A DNA stretch of 64,000 nt. It comes from Salipaludibacillus keqinensis (lineage in GTDB: Bacteria > Bacillota > Bacilli > Bacillales > Salisediminibacteriaceae). Positions 52,707 to 62,018 of the stretch are shown in pieces. The stretch lies in assembly GCF_003226325.1 (NCBI RefSeq), contig NZ_PDOD01000001.1, forward strand, positions 1,054,001 through 1,118,000, read 5' to 3'. The notes under the pieces were generated by a model that saw nothing but the letters and a program-made list of their open reading frames with translations, did no database searches and was not told the DNA's origin. Within the stretch, counting starts at the first letter, position 1; the number at the start of each line of letters is the position of its first letter. A program made the translations under genes and the position numbers.

Positions 52707-54947
52707 TTAACACAGCAATTTTATATCCGATAATAAAGAAGAGTACCGACTTTCAAATGTTTCTGCAGAAATAGGCTTGCTAAACAAGTAACCTTGAATT
52801 TCATCACAATCATAACTTTTTAATAATTCCAGTTGTTCTTTTCTTTCTACTCCTTCTGCAATGACTCTTAATCCTAAATTATGAGCTAATGTAATGATCG
52901 CTTTCACGATATTCACATCGTCGTCATCTTTTAAAATATCTCTCACAAATGATTTATCAATTTTCAAGCTATCAATAGGAAATTTCTTGAGGTAATTTAA
53001 TGAGCTGTATCCTTTACCAAAGTCGTCAATACTAATGCACACACCTAATCGTTTTAACTTTCTTAGCACATTTAAAGAGTATTCAAAATCCATAGCCATC
53101 GATTCAGTAATTTCCAACACTAAATTGCTAGGAGCCAACCCTGTTTCTTGTAACACGTTTTTGACAAATCCGACTAAACTAGCTCTGAAAAACTGTTCGG
53201 AGGAAAGGTTGACAGACATTTTCATGGGCTTGTACCCATCTTTCTGCCACTTTTTATTTTGCATACACGCTTCTGAGATCACCCATTTTCCGATTTCAAC
53301 AATCAGACCGGTTTCTTCGGCTAACCAGATGAATTTATCAGGATAAATCATTCCCATCGTTGGGTGATTCCATCTTAATAATGCTTCAACGCCAAGGAGT
53401 TCGCCCGAATGATTGCAAACTTGGGGCTGATAGTGAAGGACCAATTCATCATGAATCAATGCATTTCTTAGATCGGTTTCCAACTTCAGTTTTTCCATAG
53501 AGCTGTGATACATATCTGATGTGTAAACGACGTAGCGGTTCTTACCTTGAGATTTGGCTTCATACATCGCCGTGTCAGCAGAAATCATGAAAGATTCAAA
53601 TGATATAGGCATAGCAGGATAGACTGAAATCCCAATGCTAGCAGTAATATGAATTTCATTTAAACTAATAGTGAAGGGTTCCTGAAATTTCTCTATAACA
53701 AGGTTAGCGAGCTTTTCGATTTCTTCTTCATTTTCGTAGTTTTTAAACAAAAATATGAATTCGTCGCCTCCCATACGGGCAAGTTCAATATTAGGTTGCA
53801 AGCAATTCTTTAATCTGTTTGTCACATCTGTAAGCAGTAAATCACCTTTAGAATGACCGAAAGTATCATTGATCACTTTGAACCGATCGATATCCATAAA
53901 TAGAACGGCTAACTTCAATTTGTCTCCAAGTTTGTTATTATGTATCTCTTTTTCGATTTCGTCTTGAATGTAGCGTCTGTTAGGTAAACCTGTTAAATCA
54001 TCATGAAAAGCTAAATAATTAAATTTCTCTTCAATTAAATATCGATCGGTAATATCTCTGAATTGCCCAAAAGCACCAATAATCTTGTGATCTCTGTAAA
54101 TGGGTTGAGCATCAAACAAGCAAACAACTCGATCTCCGTTTTGGTTGATAAAGTTTAATTCTTCATTCTCAAATTTTGCTTCCTTCTCGATGACTTGTTT
54201 GAAAAAATGCCCCGTTAATTCTGAATCATAGATGCTCCGTCCTAGAACAGATTCTCGGCTCCGGTTTGAAATTTTTTGAGCAAAGTCATTAAACTCTGTG
54301 GTCACCCCATGTTCATCTGTGATGACAATACCATTCCTCGTTCTGCTTAGCATGATTTGATTCATGATATTTAGTTTGTGGTTTTGTTTTCTAAGAAGTA
54401 ACTCTCTCTCAATTGAATCGACCACTTGAGATAGCATCGTTAAATACAAGGGATTTTGAAACTGAATTGGCATCATGATACACACACTGCCTAGTAAATT
54501 ATCTTCATCTGTATAATGGAATGTGGTTCCGTAACAAGCCACTTCATGAAGAAACGTATGGTAATGATGCTCCCCAATTAAACTTATTGGGTGTCGTTGT
54601 TGTAATGCCAAGCTAATAACATTCGTTCCTGTATCTTCTTGCGTAAACAGGCTCCCCTTTTTAATGCCGAACTCTTCAACTGTTAGCTTGATAGTTTCGT
54701 CACCTGCCATTTCTAACAAATACCCTTCAGAATCAGAAATGACGACCAAGATGGGCGTGCCTTCCAAGGATTTCAATAGTTTATGAGAGAAGAAACTAAC
54801 GACCGACAATATTTCATGATATGACTGTCTTTTATTCTTCATTTCCTCGTTGGATAACAACTTTTTCGGGGAAGCAATGACATTCGGATCCATTCCGCTT
54901 TCTTGACATAAAAGCTTTGATTTCGTAATGAAATGTGGTTCTTTCAT
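52707..54947 (-). CDS. GAF-PAS-GGDEF-EAL c-di-GMP protein with AcoR-type sensor region
   Basis: Residues 1-190 resemble the N-terminal sensor of AcoR-type sigma-54 activators, with ILVVISDSEGYLLEMAGD, EDTGTNVISLALQQRHPISL and HHYHTFLHEVACYGTTFHY. A PAS domain (about 200-310: NGIVITDEHGVTTEFN) follows. The GGDEF domain (about 315-480) has the intact ARMGGDEFIF active site. The EAL domain (about 490-735) has VEALLRW, NLSSEQFF, LEITES, IDDFGKGYSSL and EGVERKEQ, all intact. Both synthesis and breakdown of c-di-GMP are possible. ATG 54947 follows GGGGAG; a TTG two codons earlier is an alternative. It heads an operon with the ThDP enzyme. Confidence 0.9.
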   Translation of the reverse strand: MKEPHFITKSKLLCQESGMDPNVIASPKKLLSNEEMKNKRQSYHEILSVVSFFSHKLLKSLEGTPILVVISDSEGYLLEMAGDETIKLTVEEFGIKKGSLFTQEDTGTNVISLALQQRHPISLIGEHHYHTFLHEVACYGTTFHYTDEDNLLGSVCIMMPIQFQNPLYLTMLSQVVDSIERELLLRKQNHKLNIMNQIMLSRTRNGIVITDEHGVTTEFNDFAQKISNRSRESVLGRSIYDSELTGHFFKQVIEKEAKFENEELNFINQNGDRVVCLFDAQPIYRDHKIIGAFGQFRDITDRYLIEEKFNYLAFHDDLTGLPNRRYIQDEIEKEIHNNKLGDKLKLAVLFMDIDRFKVINDTFGHSKGDLLLTDVTNRLKNCLQPNIELARMGGDEFIFLFKNYENEEEIEKLANLVIEKFQEPFTISLNEIHITASIGISVYPAMPISFESFMISADTAMYEAKSQGKNRYVVYTSDMYHSSMEKLKLETDLRNALIHDELVLHYQPQVCNHSGELLGVEALLRWNHPTMGMIYPDKFIWLAEETGLIVEIGKWVISEACMQNKKWQKDGYKPMKMSVNLSSEQFFRASLVGFVKNVLQETGLAPSNLVLEITESMAMDFEYSLNVLRKLKRLGVCISIDDFGKGYSSLNYLKKFPIDSLKIDKSFVRDILKDDDDVNIVKAIITLAHNLGLRVIAEGVERKEQLELLKSYDCDEIQGYLFSKPISAETFESRYSSLLSDIKLLC

Positions 54948-55188
54948 ATTCAATTCAGCTCCCCTCTCTTAATATATCGACATTTTTTGACTATATTTTC
55001 ATCTTAATGCTAAAAAAGGTTTCTAGCAAATGAAAGAGAGGCTTTAGTGAGGATTTTTCAACTTCTCAAATATGAATGATATTGATTTAATGAATAACCT
55101 GACAAGAAGTGAACTGATAAAGTAAAATCATTTTAAATAGAATTATTTGTAAACAAATCTAGTAAAGAACAGCTATAGGAGGATGCAT

Positions 55189-56199
55189 ATGATAAATCTA
55201 GCATTAGTGGGGGCCTGGCACGTCCATACGGAAGGGTTTGTTCAAGATGCGTTAAACACAGGAGAAGCGAACTTAACGGTCGTTTGGGATGATGACGAAT
55301 TGAGGGGGAAGGCGATGGCTGAAACGTTTGATGTGCCATTCGAATCGGAATTAGACAAGGTCCTTCAAGACCCGTCCATTCATGCCGTCATAGTTGAAGC
55401 AGCTACAACGATACATAAAGAGGTGATCATCCGTTGTGCAAAGGCTAAGAAACATATTTTTTCAGATAAAGCACTGGCACTGTCGGTGGAGGATTGTTTG
55501 GAGATCAAAGAGGCCATAGATGAAAACAACGTGAAGTTTGTTGTGTCATTAGAGTCCAAAGTTTATGGGACTTACCGCTATGCCAAAGATCTCATAGAAG
55601 AGGGGAAGCTAGGGAAAGTAACGGGCGTTTATTTTAGGCGAACCCATCAAGCTGCCGTGGATAAAACAATGCTGCCTGCTTACTGGTTCAATCAAGAAGA
55701 GACTGGTGGGGGAGTGACATTGGATTTGGGCTGTCATGGCCTCTATCTTCTTCCGTATTTTTGCGGGAATCCGAAAAAAGTGACGTGCTTAATGAATGAA
55801 TTATACGGGACGGGTAGTGATGAAAATTCAACGACGATCATTGAGTTTGAAGAAGGGGCGATTGGAACGGCGCACACATCCTATGTATCTAGTCGCTTAG
55901 ATAATTTACTAGAAATCATCGGTACAGAAGGGAGTGTCTTGATTACCGGTAAAGGCGCAGGGCATTTCAAGATGTTTTTACAATCCAATCACCTCCAGGA
56001 TCATGAAGAATTGACTGCCGTCTCTAACGATCATTTGCCAGCGTCTGAAGAGATGCCCAGTGCTCAATTTGTAAGGTTGGTTTCATCACCTGAGAGAACA
56101 CATCTCCCAGAGTTTGATATCGATACTGGAATCGCTTTGTCAAGAATGATCGAATGTGCCTATGAATCTGCGAAACAAGGGAAGGCGGTTTGGTATTAA
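55189..56199 (+). CDS. Gfo/Idh/MocA-family oxidoreductase
   Basis: The N-terminal Rossmann fold begins INLALVGAWHVHTEGFVQDA; the GxGxxG-like turn is atypical (GAWHVH). DKALALSVEDCLEIKEA and the substrate-binding GGGVTLDLGCHGLYLLPYF with its His are typical of Gfo/Idh/MocA sugar or inositol dehydrogenases. 336 residues. AGGAGG is 6 bases before ATG 55189; another ATG abuts the ribosome site. Substrate unknown. It converges with the MFS gene. Confidence 0.87.
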   Translation: MINLALVGAWHVHTEGFVQDALNTGEANLTVVWDDDELRGKAMAETFDVPFESELDKVLQDPSIHAVIVEAATTIHKEVIIRCAKAKKHIFSDKALALSVEDCLEIKEAIDENNVKFVVSLESKVYGTYRYAKDLIEEGKLGKVTGVYFRRTHQAAVDKTMLPAYWFNQEETGGGVTLDLGCHGLYLLPYFCGNPKKVTCLMNELYGTGSDENSTTIIEFEEGAIGTAHTSYVSSRLDNLLEIIGTEGSVLITGKGAGHFKMFLQSNHLQDHEELTAVSNDHLPASEEMPSAQFVRLVSSPERTHLPEFDIDTGIALSRMIECAYESAKQGKAVWY

Positions 56200-56229
56200 C
56201 CATAATCTAATAGTTCTCCGAGAACGTGC

Positions 56230-57489
56230 TTATTGTCCTCGGATCAGTATGCTCCCTTTTCTTAAAAAATAGAAGGCGATGACAAATGTTGTCGCTGCAC
56301 CATAAAACAAGGCAGGGTGAGAGAAGAGGTCCATCATTAAGCCTAACAATCCTGGTGCGACGATGGAAGAACTCATGGAAAACAAATAATACAGTCCAGT
56401 GAAAAAACCAATTCTATTTTTACCCCCAAGATCGGCTACTAAAGGATAGGCCTGCACGTTAATGAAAGCCCAAGCAATGCCACCGGTGAACAAAACGATT
56501 TGTAATAGTAGCACTTGGTTAAGACCAGGGAACAACCCGTCTAGTAGTGGGAGAGAAGGAACGGAAATAAAAATAAGCGGTAAAAGGACTAAACCAACGA
56601 GCATGATCGGGACTTTTCCAAGCTTACTTCCGAGAAGGCCTGCCGGAATGGCAAAGATCACGAAGGCTAGACTGAAAAATCCTAGCGTGAACCCAGCTGC
56701 ACTGGCGTCCATGTTCAAATATTCCACTGCATAAACGGTGAATTGCGCTTCTAGGCCTGCATAGCCGATAAAGTACAGAAAGATCGCCGACAAGATAAAG
56801 GCATGGCCCCTGAAAGAAGGTTTTTTCAGCTGACTCAACCCATGGAAAAAGGACTTAGACGCTCGAGTTTCTTCCAAATCGTCTGCAGTATTCTCCACAT
56901 ATGGAGGGTTTCGGTCAACTGAAAAATAAAGAAAGATAAACGCTATAAACAAGAGCAGTCCCGCTACAATAAAAGGATAAGCTCGATCAATACCATAAAG
57001 GGTCGATAAACCAAAGAGTGCAATGAGCGCTCCAATCCCACCCATAAGATTGATGATCCCATTTGCGGTCGATCGTTTTTCTGAAGGGGTATGATCAGGC
57101 ATCAAAGCGATCACAGGTGCACGATAAATGGTCATAGCTAATAAGAAAATAATATCTACGAACAGAAGAACCCATATTGTCACCATGGCACCATAAGGGA
57201 TGAGAATGAAAAAAAGCGCAGCTAAAGGCATACCAACGACAATAAAGGGAAGTCTGTTTCCAATCCGAGTATCCACCTTATCAGACCATGTGCCAATAAT
57301 CGGTATAAGAATCACTGCAAGTAAATTGTCCAACCCCATGATCGCCCCGCGAATCGCTCTACTTTCGATATAGTCGCCAAGAATGAGAGGCATGTAAGCA
57401 TTATAAAAGGTCCAAACGAGAGTTAAAGCAAAGAAACCACTTCCAATAGCAAAGATCTTCCCGTACGAAAAAGGCTTGCCTTCTGTCAT
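56230..57489 (-). CDS. MFS transporter
   Basis: This is a 12-TM secondary transporter of about 419 residues. LDNLLAVILIPIIGTWSDKV and RIGNRLPFIVVGMPLAALFF contain the family's loop 2-3 motif (GxxSDxxxxRxGxRxP), and FILSAIFLYFIGYAGLEAQF starts the second half. Its gene follows the GDPD gene by 21 bases, so the two are likely co-transcribed, with the transporter perhaps moving a phosphodiester breakdown product or a sugar (inference). ATG 57489 has GGAGG at better spacing than the adjacent 57492. Confidence 0.87.
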   Translation of the reverse strand: MTEGKPFSYGKIFAIGSGFFALTLVWTFYNAYMPLILGDYIESRAIRGAIMGLDNLLAVILIPIIGTWSDKVDTRIGNRLPFIVVGMPLAALFFILIPYGAMVTIWVLLFVDIIFLLAMTIYRAPVIALMPDHTPSEKRSTANGIINLMGGIGALIALFGLSTLYGIDRAYPFIVAGLLLFIAFIFLYFSVDRNPPYVENTADDLEETRASKSFFHGLSQLKKPSFRGHAFILSAIFLYFIGYAGLEAQFTVYAVEYLNMDASAAGFTLGFFSLAFVIFAIPAGLLGSKLGKVPIMLVGLVLLPLIFISVPSLPLLDGLFPGLNQVLLLQIVLFTGGIAWAFINVQAYPLVADLGGKNRIGFFTGLYYLFSMSSSIVAPGLLGLMMDLFSHPALFYGAATTFVIAFYFLRKGSILIRGQ

Positions 57490-57510
57490 CATCTCGCCTC
57501 CATTTCAAAG

Positions 57511-58254
57511 CTACTTCTCTAGAGTTTGACTCCTAATTTGAACCGCTTTTTCAGGCCAATCAGTGATAATGGCAGCGCATCCTCCTCTCATGAGTCCGCG
57601 CATGTGTGCTTCCTCATTGACGGTGAAAGGACGAACGGGCGTGCCGGCATCTGCTGCGCCTTGAATCAGTTCTGGCACGGCAACCGGCAAATAACAATGC
57701 AAGCTGCTAGCTCCGATTCCTTTAGCATACTTCCAAGGCTCGTATAACCCCTCCATAAATAAAATCGCTGTTTCAATGCTCGGATTCAGTCGATGAACTT
57801 CTACTAGACTGTAATGATTAAAGGAAGAGATAATAACTCGTTTTTCTAAATGATATGTATGAATGAGGTCTACTACGATTTTTTCTATTCCTTGATAGCG
57901 GATAAGACCGCTCTTCAGTTCTAGATTTAGAGCCATCGAGTTATGAGAGGCCCATTGAAACAACTCCTCAAGGGAAGGAATTGTAGCGTGACTAAAAGTT
58001 GAATCAAACCAACTCCCTGCGTCGAGTGTTTTTAACTCTTCATAAGACAAGTCTTTAACCCAGCCTTTTCCATTCGTCGTACGATTGACCGTTTCATCAT
58101 GAATCACGACGGGGACTTGATCTTTCGTTAACTGAACGTCAAATTCCAGGCCGTCAGCTCCTGCATTCAAGGCCGCTTCAAATGAAACCATTGTATTTTC
58201 AGGATGGGTCCCTGCAGATCCCCTGTGAGCAAAAATCTTAGTATGCTCTGGCAT
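57511..58254 (-). CDS. Glycerophosphodiester phosphodiesterase
   Basis: This 247-residue TIM-barrel enzyme hydrolyses glycerophosphodiesters to glycerol-3-phosphate and an alcohol. FAHRGSAGTHPENTMVSFEA holds the catalytic His and metal Glu; GLEFDVQLTKDQVPVVIHDE the other metal ligands and second His. ALNLELKSG, VIISSFNH and PVRPFTVNE complete the barrel. There is no signal peptide, so it is cytosolic (UgpQ type). AGGAGG is 9 bases before the ATG. Operon with the MFS gene. Confidence 0.93.
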   Translation of the reverse strand: MPEHTKIFAHRGSAGTHPENTMVSFEAALNAGADGLEFDVQLTKDQVPVVIHDETVNRTTNGKGWVKDLSYEELKTLDAGSWFDSTFSHATIPSLEELFQWASHNSMALNLELKSGLIRYQGIEKIVVDLIHTYHLEKRVIISSFNHYSLVEVHRLNPSIETAILFMEGLYEPWKYAKGIGASSLHCYLPVAVPELIQGAADAGTPVRPFTVNEEAHMRGLMRGGCAAIITDWPEKAVQIRSQTLEK

Positions 58255-58604
58255 AATTAAATAACCTCCTATAAATGATAGTCCTATCCTACATAATACG
58301 ATTGTCCAAGGGAATTCTCCTCCATGGCTAGAAAAATTTACAAAAGTTTTACATGGAGAACTTACACTAGGGGACCGTGAATTCGATTTTTAATAGAAAG
58401 AATTGTGGAGCAAATGATGTAGTTTTTTTTGATTAAGAGGAATTCAGAGAAGGTTGACGCAGGGCAAGGGATGTTAAGTTCACGAAGTGGGTGATTGACA
58501 ATGATCGTTTTTCATATAATACTAACAGTTGGACAAGGTTAGCGATATAATGAAGAAGGATAAACGAATATGGTACAAAATTTAACGAACAGATGAGGGT
58601 AGTT
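58255..58604. other. Divergent intergenic region
   Basis: This holds promoters for the GDPD operon (minus) and the TraB gene (plus). For the latter, TTGACA lies at 58495-58500 and TAATAC at 58517-58522 (spacer 16) with overlapping TATAAT at 58515. No gene was seen. Confidence 0.4.
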
Positions 58605-59774
58605 ATGTCAGAACAAAACATTACAAGACTAACGATGGACGGTAAGGAATTAATCCTTATCGGAACAGCTCACGTTTCAAAGCACAGTGCGGAGCAAGTA
58701 AAAGAAGTGATCGAAGCTGAAAGACCAGATACAGTTTGTGTAGAACTAGATGAACAACGATATAAAGCAGTCATGGAAGATAGTCAGTGGAAGGACATGG
58801 ATATTTTCAAAGTCATTAAAGAAAAGAAAGCCTCGTTACTCTTAATGAATTTGCTTATTTCTGCTTTTCAAAAACGAATGGCTAAACAGCTAGGCATCAA
58901 GCCAGGGCTTGAGATGATTCAAGGGATTGAGTCGGCCAATGAATTAGGAAGTGAAGTCGTTCTTGCTGATCGGAATATTCAAATTACCTTCGCAAGAATT
59001 TGGTCAGGGATCGGCTTATGGGGAAAGGCAAAATTAATCACTTCTACCGTTGCAAGTATTTTCAACAACGAGAAAGTTTCAGAAGAAGAATTAGAACGGA
59101 TGAAATCCGAAGATATGTTGAACTCTGTTCTTGAAGAGTTCACCAGGTCATTTCCAAAATTAAAGGTCCCTCTTATTGATGAAAGAGACCAATATTTATC
59201 TCAGATGATTAAAGATGCACCAGGGAAAAAAATTGTCGCTGTTCTAGGAGCGGCTCATGTTCCTGGTATAAAGGAAGAAATTAAGAAGGATCATGATCTA
59301 AAAGCTTTAGAAGAGAGACCACCAAAATCGGTCGTCCCAAAAATATTGGCTTGGTCCATTCCACTAGCAATTATTAGTATCATTGCCTATACGTTGTACG
59401 CAAATCCCGCTGCCGGATTGCAGCAAATCATCAGTTGGGTGCTTTGGAACGGCTCTTTTTCAGCTTTAGGTGCGTTGATTGCTTTTGGTCATCCCATGGC
59501 TATATTAACAGCTCTAGTGGTAGCACCACTTAGCTCATTAAGTCCGCTTCTAGCTGCCGGTTGGTTTGCAGGAATTGCCCAGACTTATTTCAGGCGCCCA
59601 AATGTGAGCGACTTTGAAAGTCTGCAAGATGACGTCTATAACTTCAAAGGCTTTAGAGACAACAAAGTGACGCGCATATTACTTGTCGTTGTTTTAACTA
59701 ATATCGGGAGCACCATTGGAACGATGATCGGTGGAGCGGAAGTCATCCGCCTGTTTTTACAAAATTTAATGTAA
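58605..59774 (+). CDS. TraB/PrgY-family membrane protein
   Basis: This 389-residue protein has the TraB/PrgY domain (related to Tiki/GumN): LILIGTAHVSKHSAEQVKEV at residues about 15-34, then VCVELDEQRY and KKIVAVLGAAHVPGIKEEI with the conserved His/Glu. C-terminal residues 240-389 form several TM helices. Family members shut down peptide pheromone signalling in enterococci; a protease-like role is discussed. I chose ATG 58605 after GAGGGT; GUG-like codons upstream add only a few residues. Confidence 0.9.
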   Translation: MSEQNITRLTMDGKELILIGTAHVSKHSAEQVKEVIEAERPDTVCVELDEQRYKAVMEDSQWKDMDIFKVIKEKKASLLLMNLLISAFQKRMAKQLGIKPGLEMIQGIESANELGSEVVLADRNIQITFARIWSGIGLWGKAKLITSTVASIFNNEKVSEEELERMKSEDMLNSVLEEFTRSFPKLKVPLIDERDQYLSQMIKDAPGKKIVAVLGAAHVPGIKEEIKKDHDLKALEERPPKSVVPKILAWSIPLAIISIIAYTLYANPAAGLQQIISWVLWNGSFSALGALIAFGHPMAILTALVVAPLSSLSPLLAAGWFAGIAQTYFRRPNVSDFESLQDDVYNFKGFRDNKVTRILLVVVLTNIGSTIGTMIGGAEVIRLFLQNLM

Positions 59775-59785
59775 TTGAAGGAAAG

Positions 59786-59809
59786 GCAGTCGATTTGGCT
59801 GCTTTTTTT
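59786..59809 (+). terminator. Terminator after the TraB gene
   Basis: GCAGTC/GGCTGC with 5-base loop (one wobble) and TTTTTTT. Confidence 0.7.
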
Positions 59810-59832
59810 GTGCGGCAGAGGTCACGCATCGG

Positions 59833-59934
59833 TTCTATGCACAAAAGTAGTGGTCTATGATGAAAAATGGAGAATCTATGCACAAAAATAGTGGGGCTAT
59901 GCACAAATTTCTTCGTCCTATGCTGAAAATAGAA
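59833..59934. repeat. Degenerate short repeats with CTATGCACAAA core
   Basis: About five imperfect units of 20-22 bases follow one another; three carry CTATGCACAAA followed by TAGTGG or TTCTTCG, and two are decayed (CTATGATGAAAAAT, CTATGCTGAAAAT). They sit between the TraB terminator and the GIY-YIG gene. Confidence 0.65.
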
Positions 59935-60074
59935 TCATTCTTACGATACATAAAGGTAATCAGAAAATAGTGGAACCTTGTTTGGAAGTTCATCACCTAA
60001 AATTCCTGATTGGCATGGGAGAACAATGTGTGATAGGATGCTATAAGAATAATGATAGAGGAAGTGAGCGTACA

Positions 60075-60431
60075 ATGATTAACATCACCATACCAAAGCC
60101 GGATCTCACCATTACTAAAAAAGAGAATCCTGAAGGAAGCCACACATACGGATTTACTGAATTTCACCTGATCACAAGAGAAAAAGGCGGCATTTTCATG
60201 TTTTATAATGCCGAGGATGAGCTTTTGTTTGTAGGAAAAGCAAGAAAGTTAAGACAACGTATCAAAAAGCATTTTGACGACAATGTATCGGTTATAAAAA
60301 ACCACCGCAAAGAAGTGACAAAAATTGAGGTATGTATCATCGATGATCCGATGGAACGAGAGATCTACGAAACATACTTGGTCAATACTCTAAAAGCAAA
60401 ATACAACGTAGACAAAGTATTTTTTAGCTAA
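60075..60431 (+). CDS. GIY-YIG domain protein
   Basis: This 118-residue protein has an abridged GIY-YIG nuclease domain: GIFMFYNAEDELLFVGKARK (the two strand motifs) followed by LRQRIKKHF with the Arg on helix 1, and EREIYETYLVNTLKAKYN with the metal-binding Glu. I chose ATG 60075 because the upstream in-frame sequence is poorly conserved-looking and has no good ribosome site; even here the site is weak (GAGGAAGTGAG). A role in DNA processing is inferred from the fold. Confidence 0.78.
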   Translation: MINITIPKPDLTITKKENPEGSHTYGFTEFHLITREKGGIFMFYNAEDELLFVGKARKLRQRIKKHFDDNVSVIKNHRKEVTKIEVCIIDDPMEREIYETYLVNTLKAKYNVDKVFFS

Positions 60432-60443
60432 ATCCAAACAATA

Positions 60444-60497
60444 AAAGGTTGTCCCATAGTCGTGTAAAATTGGCTTAGATAGGGGGCAGCCTTTTTT
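60444..60497 (+). terminator. Terminator after the GIY-YIG gene
   Basis: AAAGGTTGTCCC pairs with GGGGGCAGCCTTT (imperfect) around a 26-base loop, then TTTT. Confidence 0.7.
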
Positions 60498-60567
60498 AAT
60501 TATCAAGCTGTGGGTTACATTGATGAAAAAGTGTATAAAACGAGCGATTGGATTAACACCGAACAAA

Positions 60568-60659
60568 GGAAGAGTTGCAGCTGAACGTCGCTAACATGAG
60601 AGATTGGCGACGACCAGAGGAAGAATTGTAGCTGAACGTCGCTAACATGAGAGATTGGC
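60568..60659. repeat. 41-base direct repeat, two copies
   Basis: Two copies of a 41-base unit containing AGCTGAACGTCGCTAACATG start at 60568 and 60619 (period 51), with two differences between them. ACCGAACAAAG or CCCGAACAAAG flanks both sides (60558 and 60660). No coding function seen. Confidence 0.8.
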
Positions 60660-60705
60660 CCCGAACAAAGAGATTCATTACTTTTCACATATGACCTCAT
60701 GTTTA

Positions 60706-60743
60706 GAGGGTGCCCCCAAAGTAAGACTCATGGGGACACCCTC
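60706..60743 (-). terminator. Hairpin after guaC
   Basis: GAGGGTGCCCC and GGGGACACCCTC pair with one mismatch around a 14-base loop; it lies 30 bases past the guaC stop. The T-run is weak. Confidence 0.5.
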
Positions 60744-60773
60744 AATAAATACTTTATTAGTCGAGACAATCAT

Positions 60774-61757
60774 TTAATAGACTTTGTCTCCATTAAAAAT
60801 CGAATTCTTCACAATAACATAATCCACGTGTCGGATGGCTTCTAAATTTCTGCCGCCGGCATAAGAAATAGACGATTGAAGATCCTGTTCCATTTCTTGC
60901 AGCGTATCTTCTAACGAGCCTTTATGCTCCACATACATTTTTTTACCTTCTACGTTTTTCTTTTCGCCTTTTTGAAATTCGGAAGCAGATCCGAAATATT
61001 CTTTAAATAGCTTTCCATCTTTTTCGAACGTTTCTCCAGGTGATTCTTCATGCCCGGCAAACAACGAACCGATCATCACCATCGTAGCACCAAACCGATA
61101 CGATTTAGCTACATCTCCATGAGTTCGAATCCCGCCGTCAGCAATGACAGGTTTCGATGCGGCTTTTGCGCACCAACGAAGAGCAGCAAGTTGCCAACCT
61201 CCAGTACCAAACCCTGTTTTAATCTTTGTAATACACACTTTACCTGGGCCAATTCCCACTTTCGTGGCGTCTGCACCAGCATGTTCTAATTCTCTCACCG
61301 CTTCTGGTGTGCCTACATTTCCGGCAATCACAAAACTTTCAGGTAGATGTTCTTTAATAAAGCCAATCATTTCAATCACTTCATTAGAATGACCGTGAGC
61401 AATATCAATAGTAATATAATCAGGAGAAAGCTGTTCTTTAGCTAACTGTTGGATGAAAGTGTATTCGTCTTCTTTCACGCCAACGCTGATAGACGTGTAT
61501 AGGCCCCGTTCATTCATATCCTGAATAAAGGAAAGTCTTTTCTGAGGCTCAAAGCGATGCATAATATAAAAATAATCGTTTTCAGCTAGAAATATGGCTA
61601 TTTTCTCATCAATAATCGTCTGCATATTTGCAGGAACTACAGGAAGTTTAAATGAGCGTCCACCTAATGTCACAGTCGTATCACATTCTGATCGGCTTTT
61701 TACCACACATTTTGCTGGAACTAGTTGAATATCTTCGTAATCAAAGGCATTATCCAT
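60774..61757 (-). CDS. guaC: GMP reductase
   Basis: This reduces GMP to IMP with NADPH in purine interconversion. It belongs to the IMPDH/GMPR TIM-barrel family: [40 protein letters not shown] and the catalytic Cys175 in [12 protein letters not shown], then [18 protein letters not shown] and [19 protein letters not shown]. At 327 residues without CBS domains it fits GuaC, not GuaB. The ATG at 61757 is preferred; GTG at 61766 abuts the AGGAG. Confidence 0.95.
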   Translation of the reverse strand: MDNAFDYEDIQLVPAKCVVKSRSECDTTVTLGGRSFKLPVVPANMQTIIDEKIAIFLAENDYFYIMHRFEPQKRLSFIQDMNERGLYTSISVGVKEDEYTFIQQLAKEQLSPDYITIDIAHGHSNEVIEMIGFIKEHLPESFVIAGNVGTPEAVRELEHAGADATKVGIGPGKVCITKIKTGFGTGGWQLAALRWCAKAASKPVIADGGIRTHGDVAKSYRFGATMVMIGSLFAGHEESPGETFEKDGKLFKEYFGSASEFQKGEKKNVEGKKMYVEHKGSLEDTLQEMEQDLQSSISYAGGRNLEAIRHVDYVIVKNSIFNGDKVY

Positions 61758-61820
61758 TACTTTCACTCCTAAAAACGAATGTTATAGTCGAATTACTTTT
61801 TAATTGTTCGTCCATAGGAT

Positions 61821-61849
61821 AATTTACAGGATTATGATGATCTTGTCAA
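61821..61849 (-). promoter_or_regulatory. Predicted promoter of guaC
   Basis: On minus, TTGACA (61849-61844), a 17-base spacer, and TAAATT (61826-61821), about 60 bases before the guaC start. No purine operator was recognised. Confidence 0.55.
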
Positions 61850-62018
61850 AGGATTTTGTCATTCATGACGATTTAACAAATGTAATTAGATCCTTTAGTA
61901 GCTGTAATTATATTCTTTGAATGACTTCGAATTGACTTTTACTTGCTAAAGGGAGTGTTCTTTAGAAAGAGCTTTTGCTATGATGAGAAATAGATAAGTA
62001 CAGGGATGGGGTCTATAA

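Noticed and set aside
60515-60700. Minus-strand open frame across the 41-base repeats
   Set aside because: It arises from the two repeat copies (repeated peptide) and has no ribosome site.
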